DNA from: Streptomyces sp. HD
Lineage (GTDB): Bacteria; Actinomycetota; Actinomycetes; Streptomycetales; Streptomycetaceae
Assembly (NCBI RefSeq): GCF_028369295.1
Contig: NZ_JAQMYP010000043.1
Span: 26,524 to 90,523 of the forward strand
Length of the DNA stretch: 64,000 nt
Direction: 5' to 3'
Position 1 is the stretch's first letter; the number at the start of each line of letters is the position of its first letter. The position numbers were made by a program, and so were the translations under genes. The notes under the pieces were generated by a model. It saw only the letters and a list, made by a program, of their open reading frames with translations. It was not told the origin of the DNA and searched no databases. Positions 45,030 through 53,328 of the stretch are shown piece by piece.

Positions 45030-45818
45030 GTGGAGTGGACGATCTGGGCAGGCTTCGCGGCCGGCCTGCTGATCTCGAAGGTGACCGCGCCGGTCGGCGT
45101 GTCCGGGGCGGTCTTCCTCCTGCCGGTCCAGCTCAGCGTCTTCGGCGTGCCGAGCCCTGCGGTCACGCCGACGAACCTGCTGTTCAACGTGGTCGCCGGG
45201 CCGGGCGCCCTCTGGCGCTACCGCCGCGACGGCGCTCTGCGCGGCACACTGGCCCGGCGCCTCGTGCTCTGGACACTGCCCGGCGTCATCGGCGGCGCCG
45301 CCGTCCGCGTCTTCGCCCTTCCCAGTCCCGGCGTCTTCAGGGTCCTGGTCGCCGCCCTCCTGCTGCCCCTGGGCGCCTGGCTGATCCTGCGCACCCTGCG
45401 CCCGGCCCCTCGCCGGACGGGCCCCGATGCCGACGAGCCGTCGGCACCCGCGCTCGCCGTACTGGCCCTGGCCGTGGGGGTGGTGGGCGGGGTCTACGGG
45501 ATCGGTGGGGGCTCCCTGCTCGGGCCGATCCTCGCCGCACGCGGCATGCCCATGCGCCGCATCGCACCGGCCACGCTCGCCGCAACGTTCACCACCTCGC
45601 TCGCCGGAGCCGTCACGTACGCCGTGCTAGCCGCGGTGAGCTCCGGGCCCGTCGCACCCGACTGGTGGCTGGGCCTCGCCTGCGGCCTCGGGGGTCTGAT
45701 CGGCGGCTACCTCGGGGCCCGCCTCCAGCCCCGCCTACCCGAGACCTTCCTTCGCCTGCTGCTGGGCACGCTCGCGGCCGCCCTCGGCGCCCTCTACGCC
45801 GTCCAGGCCCTCACCTGA
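45030..45818 (+). CDS. TauE/SafE-family sulfite/organosulfonate-type exporter
   Basis: A GTG start gives 262 residues with about eight helices. FAAGLLISKVTAPVGVSGAV and SVFGVPSPAVTPTNLLFNVV are the first family half; VVGGVYGIGGGSLLGPILAA and MPMRRIAPATLAATFTTSLA the repeated second half. Family members export sulfur anions or related acids. It lies 80 bp behind the metal exporter and may share its transcript, but no overlap links them. Confidence 0.82.
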   Translation: MEWTIWAGFAAGLLISKVTAPVGVSGAVFLLPVQLSVFGVPSPAVTPTNLLFNVVAGPGALWRYRRDGALRGTLARRLVLWTLPGVIGGAAVRVFALPSPGVFRVLVAALLLPLGAWLILRTLRPAPRRTGPDADEPSAPALAVLALAVGVVGGVYGIGGGSLLGPILAARGMPMRRIAPATLAATFTTSLAGAVTYAVLAAVSSGPVAPDWWLGLACGLGGLIGGYLGARLQPRLPETFLRLLLGTLAAALGALYAVQALT

Positions 45819-45853
45819 CCAGGTCCCCAGCGCGCTCGGACTAGGGTGGTGGC

Positions 45854-46150
45854 GTGCACCACTGCACCGTCAGCCAGGCCGCTGAGCTCCTCGGCCTCAG
45901 CACCGGCATCGCCCGCCGATGGGCGGACGCGGGCCGCTACCCCGCGACCCGGCAAGGCAGCAAGAGACTGATCCCGGGCCCGGACCTGGCCGCGTTCTGC
46001 GTGCAGCTCGCCCAGGAGAACGCGGACGAAACGGAATCGACCACCTCGGCCCGCAACGCCATGCCGGGCATCGTCACCTCGGTGATCCTCGGCGACGTCA
46101 CCGCGCAGGTCGAGATCCAGGTCGGCCCCCACCGCGTGGTCTCCCTTTGA
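45854..46150 (+). CDS. Helix-turn-helix/TOBE protein, C-terminus cut short
   Basis: GTG start; 98 residues. The N-terminal 45 residues are a MerR/excisionase-type helix-turn-helix (CTVSQAAELLGLSTGIARRW, ADAGRYPATRQGSKRLIPGP). Residues about 70-98 begin a TOBE/Mop molybdate-binding domain (NAMPGIVTSVILGDVTAQVE, IQVGPHRVVSL). Intact Streptomyces relatives are about 130 residues; the second half of the TOBE fold is missing. Insertion-sequence debris begins about 45 bp behind, so the end was probably truncated by transposition. Confidence 0.75.
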   Translation: MHHCTVSQAAELLGLSTGIARRWADAGRYPATRQGSKRLIPGPDLAAFCVQLAQENADETESTTSARNAMPGIVTSVILGDVTAQVEIQVGPHRVVSL

Positions 46151-46194
46151 CAATGAAGTTAGTCGACCAGGTACGGCCTGACCTGCGAGGACTA

Positions 46195-46400
46195 AGAAGC
46201 CGTATCTCTATCGGTCATCAGGACAATTGGGATCGAACAACGGCCCAGGTCGGGTGATCTCGGCCGGGTGGCTGGCACGAGAACAGAGCCCCCTGGGAAG
46301 CTCGGGGTCGCGCCGCCACTCGAGTATCAGGAGTCCCTGTTGTTCCAGTCCCGTGTGCCGGTCCCCGCTCCGTCCAAAGCTCCCGCTTGGCGCGGTGCGA
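46195..46400 (+). mobile_element. Left-end relic of the IS5-type element (copy 1)
   Basis: The end AGAAGCCGTATCTC (46195-46208) matches the right terminal repeat of the IS5-type element at 50779-52434. The following leader (GGGTGATCTCGGCCGGGTGG, then CTCGAGTATCAGGAG and CTGTTGTTCCAGTC) is homologous to 50540-50720 and to the leader of the complete element. No transposase follows. The gap 46151-46444 holds nothing else. Confidence 0.6.
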
Positions 46401-46444
46401 TCGCCTCGTGCACCGGTTCGGGGTCGGTCGGCCGACTCTTGGAG

Positions 46445-47410
46445 TCATGCCGCGTCGGGGTTGAGTAGGACGATTTTGCCGATGTGGTGGGCGTCCAGGA
46501 TGCGATGGGCTTCTGCGGTTTGGTCCATGGGCAGGGTCCGGTCGATGACGACCTGCACCGTTCCGTTCTCGATCAATGGCCATACATGTTCCTGGACTTC
46601 GGCCACGATGGCTGCCTTCTGTCCAGCTTGGCGGGAGCGCAGGGTGGTGCCGTGCACGGATGCACGCCTGGCGAGGAGTTCGACGAGGTTGAGTTCGGCC
46701 GTCAGGCCGTTCTGCAGCCCGATGACGACCAAGCGCCCGTCGAGGGCCAGGGAGTGGATGTTGCGCGGAAGGTAGTCGCCGCCGATGACGTCGAGGATCA
46801 CGTCGTAGGGGCCGTGCTCGGCGAAGTCCTCGGTGCGGTAGTTGATCGCGAGGTCGGCGCCGAGTTCTCGGACCCTGGCAGCCTGCTCGGGGCCGCCGAC
46901 GGTGGTGACGACGCGGGCACCGTGGGCCTTGGCGATCTGAATGGCTGTCGTGCCGATGCCGCCGGCTCCGCCGTGCATGAGGAAGGTCTCGCCTGGCTTC
47001 AGCCCACCGGTCATGAAGACGTTGGACCACACCGTTGCGGTGGCTTCCGGCAACGCTGCCGCCTGGACCAGGCTGACGCCCTTGGGCACCGTGAGCAGCT
47101 GCCCTTCAGGGACAGCGACCTTCTGCGCGTATCCGCCTCCGGTCAGCAGTGCGCACACCTCGTCGCCGGGCTGCCAACGCGTCACACCCTCGCCGAGAGC
47201 GCTGATCCGTCCGGAGACCTCCAGGCCCGGGTAAGGTGACGCTCCCTCCGGAACCGGGTACAGCCCCAGCCGCTGTGCCACATCGGCCCGATTGACGGCG
47301 CTGGCAACGACGTCGATGACCACTTCACCCCTCGCGGGGACGGGGTCCTCCACATCGATCCACTGCAGGACTTCCGGCCCACCGGGTTCCTTGATCGAAA
47401 CTGCTTTCAA
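46445..47410 (-). CDS. Zinc-type alcohol dehydrogenase / NADPH:quinone oxidoreductase
   Basis: A TTG start at 47410, six bases behind GGAGG, matches the family start LKAVSIKEPGGPEVLQWIDV; 321 residues. GEVVIDVVASAVNRADVAQR and PGLEVSGRISALGEGVTRWQ form the GroES-like part. LMHGGAGGIGTTAIQIAKAH is the NADPH-binding loop, and MDQTAEAHRILDAHHIGKIV closes it. The Cys/His zinc ligands of classical ADH are absent, as expected for quinone reductases (PIG3/TP53I3-like). Neighbouring DJ-1 genes suggest electrophile or carbonyl stress. Confidence 0.9.
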   Translation of the reverse strand: MKAVSIKEPGGPEVLQWIDVEDPVPARGEVVIDVVASAVNRADVAQRLGLYPVPEGASPYPGLEVSGRISALGEGVTRWQPGDEVCALLTGGGYAQKVAVPEGQLLTVPKGVSLVQAAALPEATATVWSNVFMTGGLKPGETFLMHGGAGGIGTTAIQIAKAHGARVVTTVGGPEQAARVRELGADLAINYRTEDFAEHGPYDVILDVIGGDYLPRNIHSLALDGRLVVIGLQNGLTAELNLVELLARRASVHGTTLRSRQAGQKAAIVAEVQEHVWPLIENGTVQVVIDRTLPMDQTAEAHRILDAHHIGKIVLLNPDAA

Positions 47411-47699
47411 GACATTCCTCCGAGTGCGCCGCCTGACGGACGGCACATACGCCGGTCCGACGTTGTGAAAATGCGAGTGAGAGGGCACGCCCGGCAGGCT
47501 CACGCTGGTCCGGGGCCGCCGCAGAAACTCCGCCCGAGCCTGCCTGTCCAGCCCGCGCACTGGAAACTGACGAGCCCAGGACCCGGACAGCCCTGAGCTC
47601 GAAGAACAAGCCACCTGTCACCGACAAGACGCGAGCAGAACCGTCAAACGCCCCGAGACACTTCACGAGCAGGACCGGTCCGGCCGATGCGGATCAAGG
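47411..47699. other. Short gap, no gene
   Basis: About 290 bases between the quinone reductase start and the 3' end of the first DJ-1-like gene. It holds the presumed reductase promoter. No repeat or RNA is recognised. Confidence 0.3.
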
Positions 47700-48383
47700 T
47701 CAAAGTTGGCGCAGCGTCTCGATGATCTTTGCCGTGACGACCTTGGTGGAAACGGGGTTCTGTCCCGTCACGAGCCTGCCGTCAGCGGTGGCGAAGGGGG
47801 TCATCGGGATGGTGGCCTTGACATAGTTCGCGCCCCGCTTGCGGAACTCGTCCTCCACCAGGAACGGCACCCGGCTCTTCACCATGGCGACTCGCTCCTC
47901 CGCGGTGGAGAACCCGGTGACCGTGCGGCCCTCGACGAGCAGGGAGCCGTCGGAGAGCGTGATGTTCAGCAGTCCGCAGGCACCATGGCAGACCGAGGAG
48001 ACCACGCCGCCGTTCTCATAGATATCCCGCGCGACCTGCTGAAGCGCGGCACTGCCGGGGAAGTCCCACATGACGCCATGCCCGCCCGTGTAGAAGATCG
48101 CTGCATACTCGGCCGGGTCGACGTCGGCCGCCTTCCTGGTGTGGTCCAGGCTCGACATGAACGCGCGATCGTTCATGTACTTGCGAACCTCTTTGTCGGC
48201 CAATCTGACGCTTCGCGGATCCAGCGGTACCTGCCCCCCTTCCGGACTGACGATGTCGACCTCGAATCCAGCCTGGCGGACTCGGTCGTAGAAGTGAACC
48301 AGCTCTGCGATCCACAGCCCGGTCCGGTGGGGGTTCGTTCCGTAGGTCGACTGGTTGGTGACCACGGCGAGGATCTTGCTCAT
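47700..48383 (-). CDS. DJ-1/PfpI-family protein (glyoxalase III/chaperone-like), first copy
   Basis: A protein of 227 residues. KILAVVTNQSTYGTNPHRTG opens the fold. The acid site is in FEVDIVSPEGGQVPLD, followed by AAIFYTGGHGVMWDFPGS. The nucleophilic elbow is VVSSVCHGACGLLNI with the reactive Cys. Relatives act on methylglyoxal or as protein deglycases. It shares strand and orientation with a second paralogue 230 bp upstream. Confidence 0.88.
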   Translation of the reverse strand: MSKILAVVTNQSTYGTNPHRTGLWIAELVHFYDRVRQAGFEVDIVSPEGGQVPLDPRSVRLADKEVRKYMNDRAFMSSLDHTRKAADVDPAEYAAIFYTGGHGVMWDFPGSAALQQVARDIYENGGVVSSVCHGACGLLNITLSDGSLLVEGRTVTGFSTAEERVAMVKSRVPFLVEDEFRKRGANYVKATIPMTPFATADGRLVTGQNPVSTKVVTAKIIETLRQL

Positions 48384-48613
48384 CTGTGTGCCTCCGGCGG
48401 TGAGGCAGGGCTGTGGCGGCTGCCCGGATCACGAGCTTTTTTCATGGCCACGACCTGCGAAAGAAGAGTGAGACGGCTTGTGAGGAGTCGGCCGCCTCAG
48501 TCGCCGTTGTCATAGGTGCCGATGTCGTCCGCGTGCCTCACTGCGCCCGTACGGGGCCGGCTGGCGAAAGCAGCGTCTGGTGCCCCTCCCAGGCGCAAGC
48601 GGATATGCGAGGT

Positions 48614-49309
48614 TCAGGCCAGCTTCTTGAGGATTTCGGCTGCGGCGGGTCCGGCGGAGGCGGGGTTCTGGCCGGTGATCAGGTTGCGGTCGACGACCAC
48701 GTTCGGGGCCCATGGCTCGCCCTCCTGGTAGTCCGCGCCGATCTCGACCAGACGGTCCTGGAGCAGCCACTTGGCATTGGCCGCAAGGCCCGTCTGGGTC
48801 TCCTCGGCGTTGCTGAAACCGGTGAGCCGATAGCCGGCGAAGGCGTTGCCGCCGTCGGCCGTGGTGGCGGCGAGCAGGGCGGCCGGTGCGTGGCAGACCA
48901 CGCCGAGCGGCTTGCCCGAGGCGAGGGCATGGATGAGGAGCCTGCCGGAGGTGGCGTCGACGGCCAGGTCCTCCATCGGGCCGTGGCCACCGGGGTAGAA
49001 GACGACGGCGTAGTCGGCGAGGTCGACGTCCTCCAGCCTGATGGGGTGCTGAATCTCGTCGATCGAGGCGAGGGCGTCCGCCACCTTCTTCGCCCCCACC
49101 TCTCCGCCGTTGAACTGCGGCGCCAGGCTGCCCTGGTCCAGAGGCGGTACGACGCCGCCGGGTGTGGCGACGACGATCTCGTGGCCGGCGGCCGTGAACG
49201 CCTGGTACGGGGCCACGACCTCCTCGGCCCAGAAGCCGGTCGGGCGCTTGGTGCCGTCCGCCAGCGTCCAGTGGTCGGCGCCGGTCATCACAAAAAGGAT
49301 CTTCGACAT
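48614..49309 (-). CDS. DJ-1/PfpI-family protein, second copy
   Basis: A protein of 231 residues. KILFVMTGADHWTLADGTKR, the acid-site region AGHEIVVATPGGVVPPLD, YAVVFYPGGHGPMEDLA, and the elbow PLGVVCHAPAALLAATT with its Cys-His pair. The last part (KWLLQDRLVEIGADYQEGEP) is typical of the Hsp31-like glyoxalase III branch. It is divergent from the LysR gene with a perfect palindrome between, so it is the likely direct target of that regulator. Confidence 0.88.
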   Translation of the reverse strand: MSKILFVMTGADHWTLADGTKRPTGFWAEEVVAPYQAFTAAGHEIVVATPGGVVPPLDQGSLAPQFNGGEVGAKKVADALASIDEIQHPIRLEDVDLADYAVVFYPGGHGPMEDLAVDATSGRLLIHALASGKPLGVVCHAPAALLAATTADGGNAFAGYRLTGFSNAEETQTGLAANAKWLLQDRLVEIGADYQEGEPWAPNVVVDRNLITGQNPASAGPAAAEILKKLA

Positions 49310-49422
49310 GGTGTGGTGGTCTCCGAGAGCTGGGGGTTCACGCTTTGACGTTTCGACTTCAGAACGTCAGCGCTCCTACCTTCGAAACTAGAGCCGCCGA
49401 AGAAATCGCGCCAATGAAGGCA

Positions 49423-49439
49423 TCGATACCAGGTATCGA
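49423..49439. promoter_or_regulatory. Candidate LysR operator
   Basis: TCGATACC, one base, GGTATCGA: a perfect 8+1+8 palindrome 68 bp before the LysR start and 114 bp before the divergent DJ-1 gene. A second dyad, GTTTCGA (49350-49356) with TCGAAAC (49382-49388), lies closer to the DJ-1 start. LysR proteins usually occupy one strong palindrome and one weaker activation site. Confidence 0.6.
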
Positions 49440-49506
49440 CGAACCGATGCCCTGCACGGGGACGAATGGCAGGTGGCTGCCGTGCGTACCTCGTAGGCTC
49501 GACGCC

Positions 49507-50416
49507 GTGAGCGATCAGGACACTCATGGGTTCGGTCCGCTGGACCTGAACCTGTTGCGCACCTTCCTTGCCGTGCACCGCCTGGGGTCCTTCACCGCCG
49601 CTGCACGGCGGCTGGGGCTGTCGCAGTCCACCGTGACCACGCAGATCCGGGCGCTGGAGAACCGTCTGGGCCGTGAACTGTTCGAACGCCGGGCGCACGG
49701 TGTCACCTCGCTGCCCCACGCGGACGAACTTGCCACGCGACTGTCAGGCCCCCTGGATCAGTTGGCCGACATCACCGGCGAGGAGCCGAGCAGCACCGCG
49801 GGACCGGTGCACCTGGCCGGGCCCGCAGAGTTCATGAGTACCCTCGGCCTTCAGACGCTGGCTCCGCTGGTCGCGCAGGGCGTCCGGCTGCGGGTGGCCA
49901 TCGGACTGACCGAACCGCTGCTCGAGGAAATGCGGGCCGGACGCCACGACCTCGTCGTCGCCACCCGCCGGCCCCGGGGCCGGACGCTGCAGGCCGAACT
50001 CCTCGCCGACGAGGAGTTCGTCCTGGTTGCTGCCCCCGTCTGGGCCGAACAGCTCATGGGACAGGAACTGCCTACTGCCCTGGAAAGCCTGCCCATGATC
50101 GCCTACGCCGAGGACCTGCCCATCGCCCGCCGCTACTGGCGCCACGCCTTCGACCGCCGCCTGCACGTCCAGGCCGCGATCACCATCCCCGACCTGCGCA
50201 GCGTCCTCACCGCCCTCACAGCAGGCGCCGGCTGGAGCGTCGTGCCCGGCTACCTCTGCCGGACCGAACTCGCCTCCGGCGCCCTCCGGCTACTGCACCA
50301 GCCGGAGGCCCCCCCCGATCAACACTGCCTACCTCGTCCAACGCCCAGGCAGTTCCATCAATCCTCACGTCACGCTCGTCCGTGAGCATCTGCTCGCCGC
50401 TGCGAAGACCTGGTGA
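49507..50416 (+). CDS. LysR-family regulator with a C-tract frameshift near the end
   Basis: A GTG start at 49507. Helix-turn-helix: LDLNLLRTFLAVHRLGSFTA, ARRLGLSQSTVTTQIRALEN, LGRELFERRAHGVTSL. The effector domain runs through ELLADEEFVLVAAPVWAEQL and AITIPDLRSVLTALTAGAGW. At 50309-50316 eight C residues shift the frame; the uncorrected frame stops at 50385. Removing one C restores INTAYLVQRPGSSINPHVTL and VREHLLAAAKTW, ending at 50416. A homopolymer error or a slightly altered tail are both possible. It probably activates the DJ-1 genes. Confidence 0.85.
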
Positions 50417-50519
50417 GCCCAAGCCGGTATCCCGAGGTCATGTCGGGCTGGCATCGGGTTGCGTCGCCGGCACTCCCGATCAGCTGGGGGGACGAGCCAA
50501 CACAGCGCCATTCGTAACG

Positions 50520-50720
50520 CAGAGTAATAACCCTCTACCGATCGTGAGCTGGTTCTGATCGAACACGGTCCTTGGCCGGGCGATCTCGGCCGGGTGGTGA
50601 GTACGGGGCCCCTAGCTCGGGTTTGCGACCACTCGAGTGCCAGGAGGTCCTGTTGTTCCAGTCTCGCGTCACGGTCCCCGTCTCGTCCAACTCCCGCATG
50701 GCGTTCCCGGTGACTTTGCG
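50520..50720 (+). mobile_element. Left-end relic of an IS5-type element (copy 2)
   Basis: The stretch GGGCGATCTCGGCCGGGTGG, with CACTCGAGTGCCAGGAG and CTGTTGTTCCAGTCTCGCGT, is homologous to the leader at 46240-46400 and to that of the complete element starting at 50779. No transposase follows. It lies directly before the intact element, so two insertions hit this site. The remaining gap 50417-50778 shows no gene. Confidence 0.55.
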
Positions 50721-50922
50721 GCCTTCCAAAGCCCGTCAGCGACAACATTGCCGCAGGTCAACGGCTTGCGCTGCCGCTAGATGCCGCATCTCAACCGATC
50801 ATGGAACGTGCGGGTCGAACAGGTTTCCCGCCGGGGTGATCTTCCCGTTGTGCGCGCATGAAGACAGGGCCTCTCGGTAGCTCGGGGATGCGAATCTGAC
50901 CGAGCAGCGCCGGGAGGCCCTG

Positions 50923-51843
50923 GTGTCGTTGTTGTACGCGTCCGAACCCGTTCAGTTCAACTCGGCTGCTCCATCGTGTGATTGCCTCGCGCACGTGTAC
51001 GGCAACGCGGCCGACCATCCGGACCGGGAACGCCGGTATCCCTCCGACATGACGGACGCGGAATGGGCGGCCGTCCGGCCTTTGCTGCCGGTGCCGGCCT
51101 GGCTGAAGGGCCGGGGCGGGCAGCCCGAGGGCTACTGCCACCGCCAGCTGCTGGACGTGATCCGCTACCTGGTCGCGGGCGGGATCTCCTGGCGGGCGAT
51201 GCCCGCGGACTTCCCCCACTGGGGCCGGGTCTACGCCTTCTTCCGCCGCTGGCGCGAGCACGGGCTGCTCACGGAGTTCCACGACCGGCTGCGCGGACGG
51301 GTGCGTGAGCGGGAGGGCCGTGAGGTGGAGCCGACGGCGGGGATCATCGATGCGCAGTCGGTGAAGGCCGCGGCCTCTGTGCCGTCCGTCTCGCGCGGCT
51401 GGGACGGCGGGAAGAAGGTGGGTGGCCGCAAGCGGCACATCGTGACGGACTGTCTCGGTCTGCTGTTGGTCGTCGCGGTGACCGCCGCGAACGTCGGGGA
51501 CCGGGATGCCGCGATGGGCCTGCTGATGCGGCTGCGGCGCCTGCACCGTGACATCTGCCTGGTCTGGGCCGACGGCGGTTACACCGGCGGCATCGTCGAC
51601 TGGGCACGGGAGAAACTCGCGCTGACCCTTCAGGTCGTCAAGCGAACCGACGACATGGAGGGGTTCGTGGTGCTGCCGAGGCGCTGGGCAGTAGAGCGCA
51701 CGTTCGCATGGCTGATGCATTCACGCCGGCTGGCCCGGGACTACGAGACGTTGCCGGCCAGCAGCGAGGCGATGATCCGATGGTCGATGGTCACGCGGAT
51801 GGGACGGCGCCTGGCACGGCCGCGGGCCGCCGGCCCGCGCTGA
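50923..51843 (+). CDS. IS5-family transposase
   Basis: A protein of 306 residues. RRYPSDMTDAEWAAVRPLLP and HRQLLDVIRYLVAGGISWRA form the DUF4096-type N-terminal domain. DDE core: first Asp in TAGIIDAQSVKAA, second in LVWADGGYTGGIV, Glu in RRWAVERTFAWLMHSRRLAR, all intact. The start at 50923 follows CGGGAGG. It is probably functional. Its 3' end overlaps by about 50 bp the end of the accessory gene on the other strand. Confidence 0.88.
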   Translation: MSLLYASEPVQFNSAAPSCDCLAHVYGNAADHPDRERRYPSDMTDAEWAAVRPLLPVPAWLKGRGGQPEGYCHRQLLDVIRYLVAGGISWRAMPADFPHWGRVYAFFRRWREHGLLTEFHDRLRGRVREREGREVEPTAGIIDAQSVKAAASVPSVSRGWDGGKKVGGRKRHIVTDCLGLLLVVAVTAANVGDRDAAMGLLMRLRRLHRDICLVWADGGYTGGIVDWAREKLALTLQVVKRTDDMEGFVVLPRRWAVERTFAWLMHSRRLARDYETLPASSEAMIRWSMVTRMGRRLARPRAAGPR

Positions 51844-52317
51844 ACATCCCCGACGTCTCCAGCACGAGCCACCCGCGCTCCGCCAGGCGCCTGGCCTTCG
51901 AGCGCACCCCCTCGACCTTCGCCGACGTCGGCTGAAGGCCCAGCACCACCGCGATCTCCTTGGCCTTCACCGGTCCTTGGCCCGCCGACTGCCGCTCCTC
52001 GAGCACACCCAGGATCCGCTGATAGTCCGGCGCCAGCACCGTCACCGGCAGTCCTTCGCGCCATGGCGGCACGATCGAGCCCGGCACCGGCGCAGGTGAG
52101 GACACGGCTTCCGTCTCCGCCTTGGTCACAGCGGTGGTCTCGGCAGCCGTGGCCGCCAGGGCCTTGACAGTTCCTCCCGCGCGATCACCCGCCGGTCCAG
52201 CTCGATCTCCGCAGCCTCCAGTACCCCGGACAGCCGCGCGACTTCCTCCCGAAGCCCTTCCACCCGCACACGGGCCGCTGTCTCCCGCTCCTCCAGCATT
52301 CCCAGCACCGACGCCAT
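51791..52317 (-). pseudogene. Accessory helix-turn-helix protein inside the IS5 element, one frameshift
   Basis: The ATG at 52317 starts ASVLGMLEERETAARVRVEG, then ARLSGVLEAAEIELDRRVIA, a coiled coil. Near 52170 the frame changes, and KALAATAAETTAVTKAETEA leads to VLAPDYQRILGVLEERQSAG, KAKEIAVVLGLQPTSAKVEG and VRSKARRLAERGWLVLETSG, a winged-helix-like region. Joined they make about 170 residues. It may regulate the element or bind its ends. The break is a single-base difference, so sequencing error is possible. Confidence 0.5.
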
Positions 52318-52434
52318 CGCGCACCCCTTGAGCATAGAGGGGAAACAAGACGCCGGATCCCTCCCTCATTCGGAGCTGCACCATGCCTGACCAGCAGAAA
52401 TCAAGCGATCACGTTCGGTTGAGATACGGCTTCT

Positions 52435-53092
52435 GACGTCATGCGGTTTGGGCTGCACCGGGATCTGCGGAAGATCCGCCAGGGACTTCAGGCGGGCGAC
52501 GCCGCGTTCCACCGGTGCCCATGCCGAGGTCAGCGCCCGGTTGACGGTCTTCTCGGTGAGGGTGAGTTCCCGCAGGGGCTTGCGTTTGATGCCCGTGGTC
52601 ACCCAGAGGCCTGCACCTTGGTAGGCGAGGACGGGGACGCCCTGGCGCTCGCAGATGCGGATGATCCGGTGAGTGCGGGCAGCGGTCAGGTCGTGGGCTC
52701 GGCCCGGTAACGTGGGTGAGAGCCACAGCAATTGGCCGTCTGGATCGGTGACCACCTGCACGTTCACGCCGTGCCGGCGGTGTGGGAATAGTCGGCCCGT
52801 CCGTCTCCTGCCCGGTCGCACTCGGCGAGCGTGCCGTCCAGCAGGACGAAGTCCACATCGTCCTGGCGCAGGACCTTCAGCAGACCCGGCCCACGGTCGG
52901 CGAGCAGGTGGATGACTGCGCTGGTGTAGGCATGGGCGGTGGTCTCGCTGATCCCGAAACTGGCGGCGATCTTCGCCAGGGTGGTGTGCTCGCGCAGGTA
53001 CACCAGTGTCACCATCGCACACTGCGACGGGCGGTGAACCGTCACCTGATCGGCTGCCATCTCGAACAAGCTCAGTGCCCGGCGAAACAGTG
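52435..53092 (-). pseudogene. Transposase (DDE_Tnp_4-like) relic, inverted copy A
   Basis: First frame: VTLVYLREHTTLAKIAASFG, SETTAHAYTSAVIHLLADRG, VDFVLLDGTLAECDRAG. After a break near 52785 a second frame: HRRHGVNVQVVTDPDGQLLW, PTLPGRAHDLTAARTHRIIR, LAYQGAGLWVTTGIKRKPLR and ALTSAWAPVERGVARLKSLA. These are the helix-turn-helix and the D-D-E regions of a common Streptomyces transposase. The 5' end and a few codons at the break are missing, and the 3' end is cut by the IS5-type element. Confidence 0.75.
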
Positions 53093-53104
53093 ACGAACTG
53101 CGAC

Positions 53105-53310
53105 GAGATGAACACCGTGCGCCTGTTCGATGTGCATGACCCCCGTCGCATCAGGCTCCTCGGCAAGCCTCTCGCCAACCAGCCCGGCCTCGGTACAGCG
53201 CTGACATTCAGTTCGGACAGCCGCACCCTGGCTGTGGCGTCCGGCCTGCACAGTATCGAGCTGTGGGACGCATCCTTCCCGGACCTTCCACAGCGCCTGG
53301 GTAAACCACT
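53105..53310 (+). pseudogene. WD40-repeat relic
   Basis: About 65 codons: NTVRLFDVHDPRRIRLLGKP, GTALTFSSDSRTLAVASGLH, SIELWDASFPDLPQRLGKPL. These are about one and a half WD40 blades of the bacterial STAND/WD40 type. No start or continuation exists: the left side runs into a transposase relic and the right side into the end of the YdcF-like gene. Confidence 0.6.
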
Positions 53311-53328
53311 CCTTCGTTCGTGTATGCG

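Larger units (their letters stand above)
50779..52434 (+). mobile_element. IS5-type insertion sequence with imperfect terminal repeats
   Basis: Left end AGATGCCGCATCTCAACCGA (50779) and, read inward from 52434, right end AGAAGCCGTATCTCAACCGA agree at 21 of the first 25 positions. Between them are the transposase (50923-51843) and, on the opposite strand, an accessory gene (51791-52317). Length is about 1.66 kb. The right end cuts into the 3' end of another transposase gene. No clear target duplication was found. Confidence 0.6.

Noticed and set aside
51791..52434. The opposite-strand gene as a host gene hit by the IS5 element
   Set aside because: Terminal-repeat similarity places the right end at 52434, beyond this gene, so it appears to belong to the element.
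53105..53310. WD40 piece as part of the DUF4062 operon
   Set aside because: It is on the opposite strand, lacks a start and stop of its own, and lies behind the operon end; kept only as a relic.
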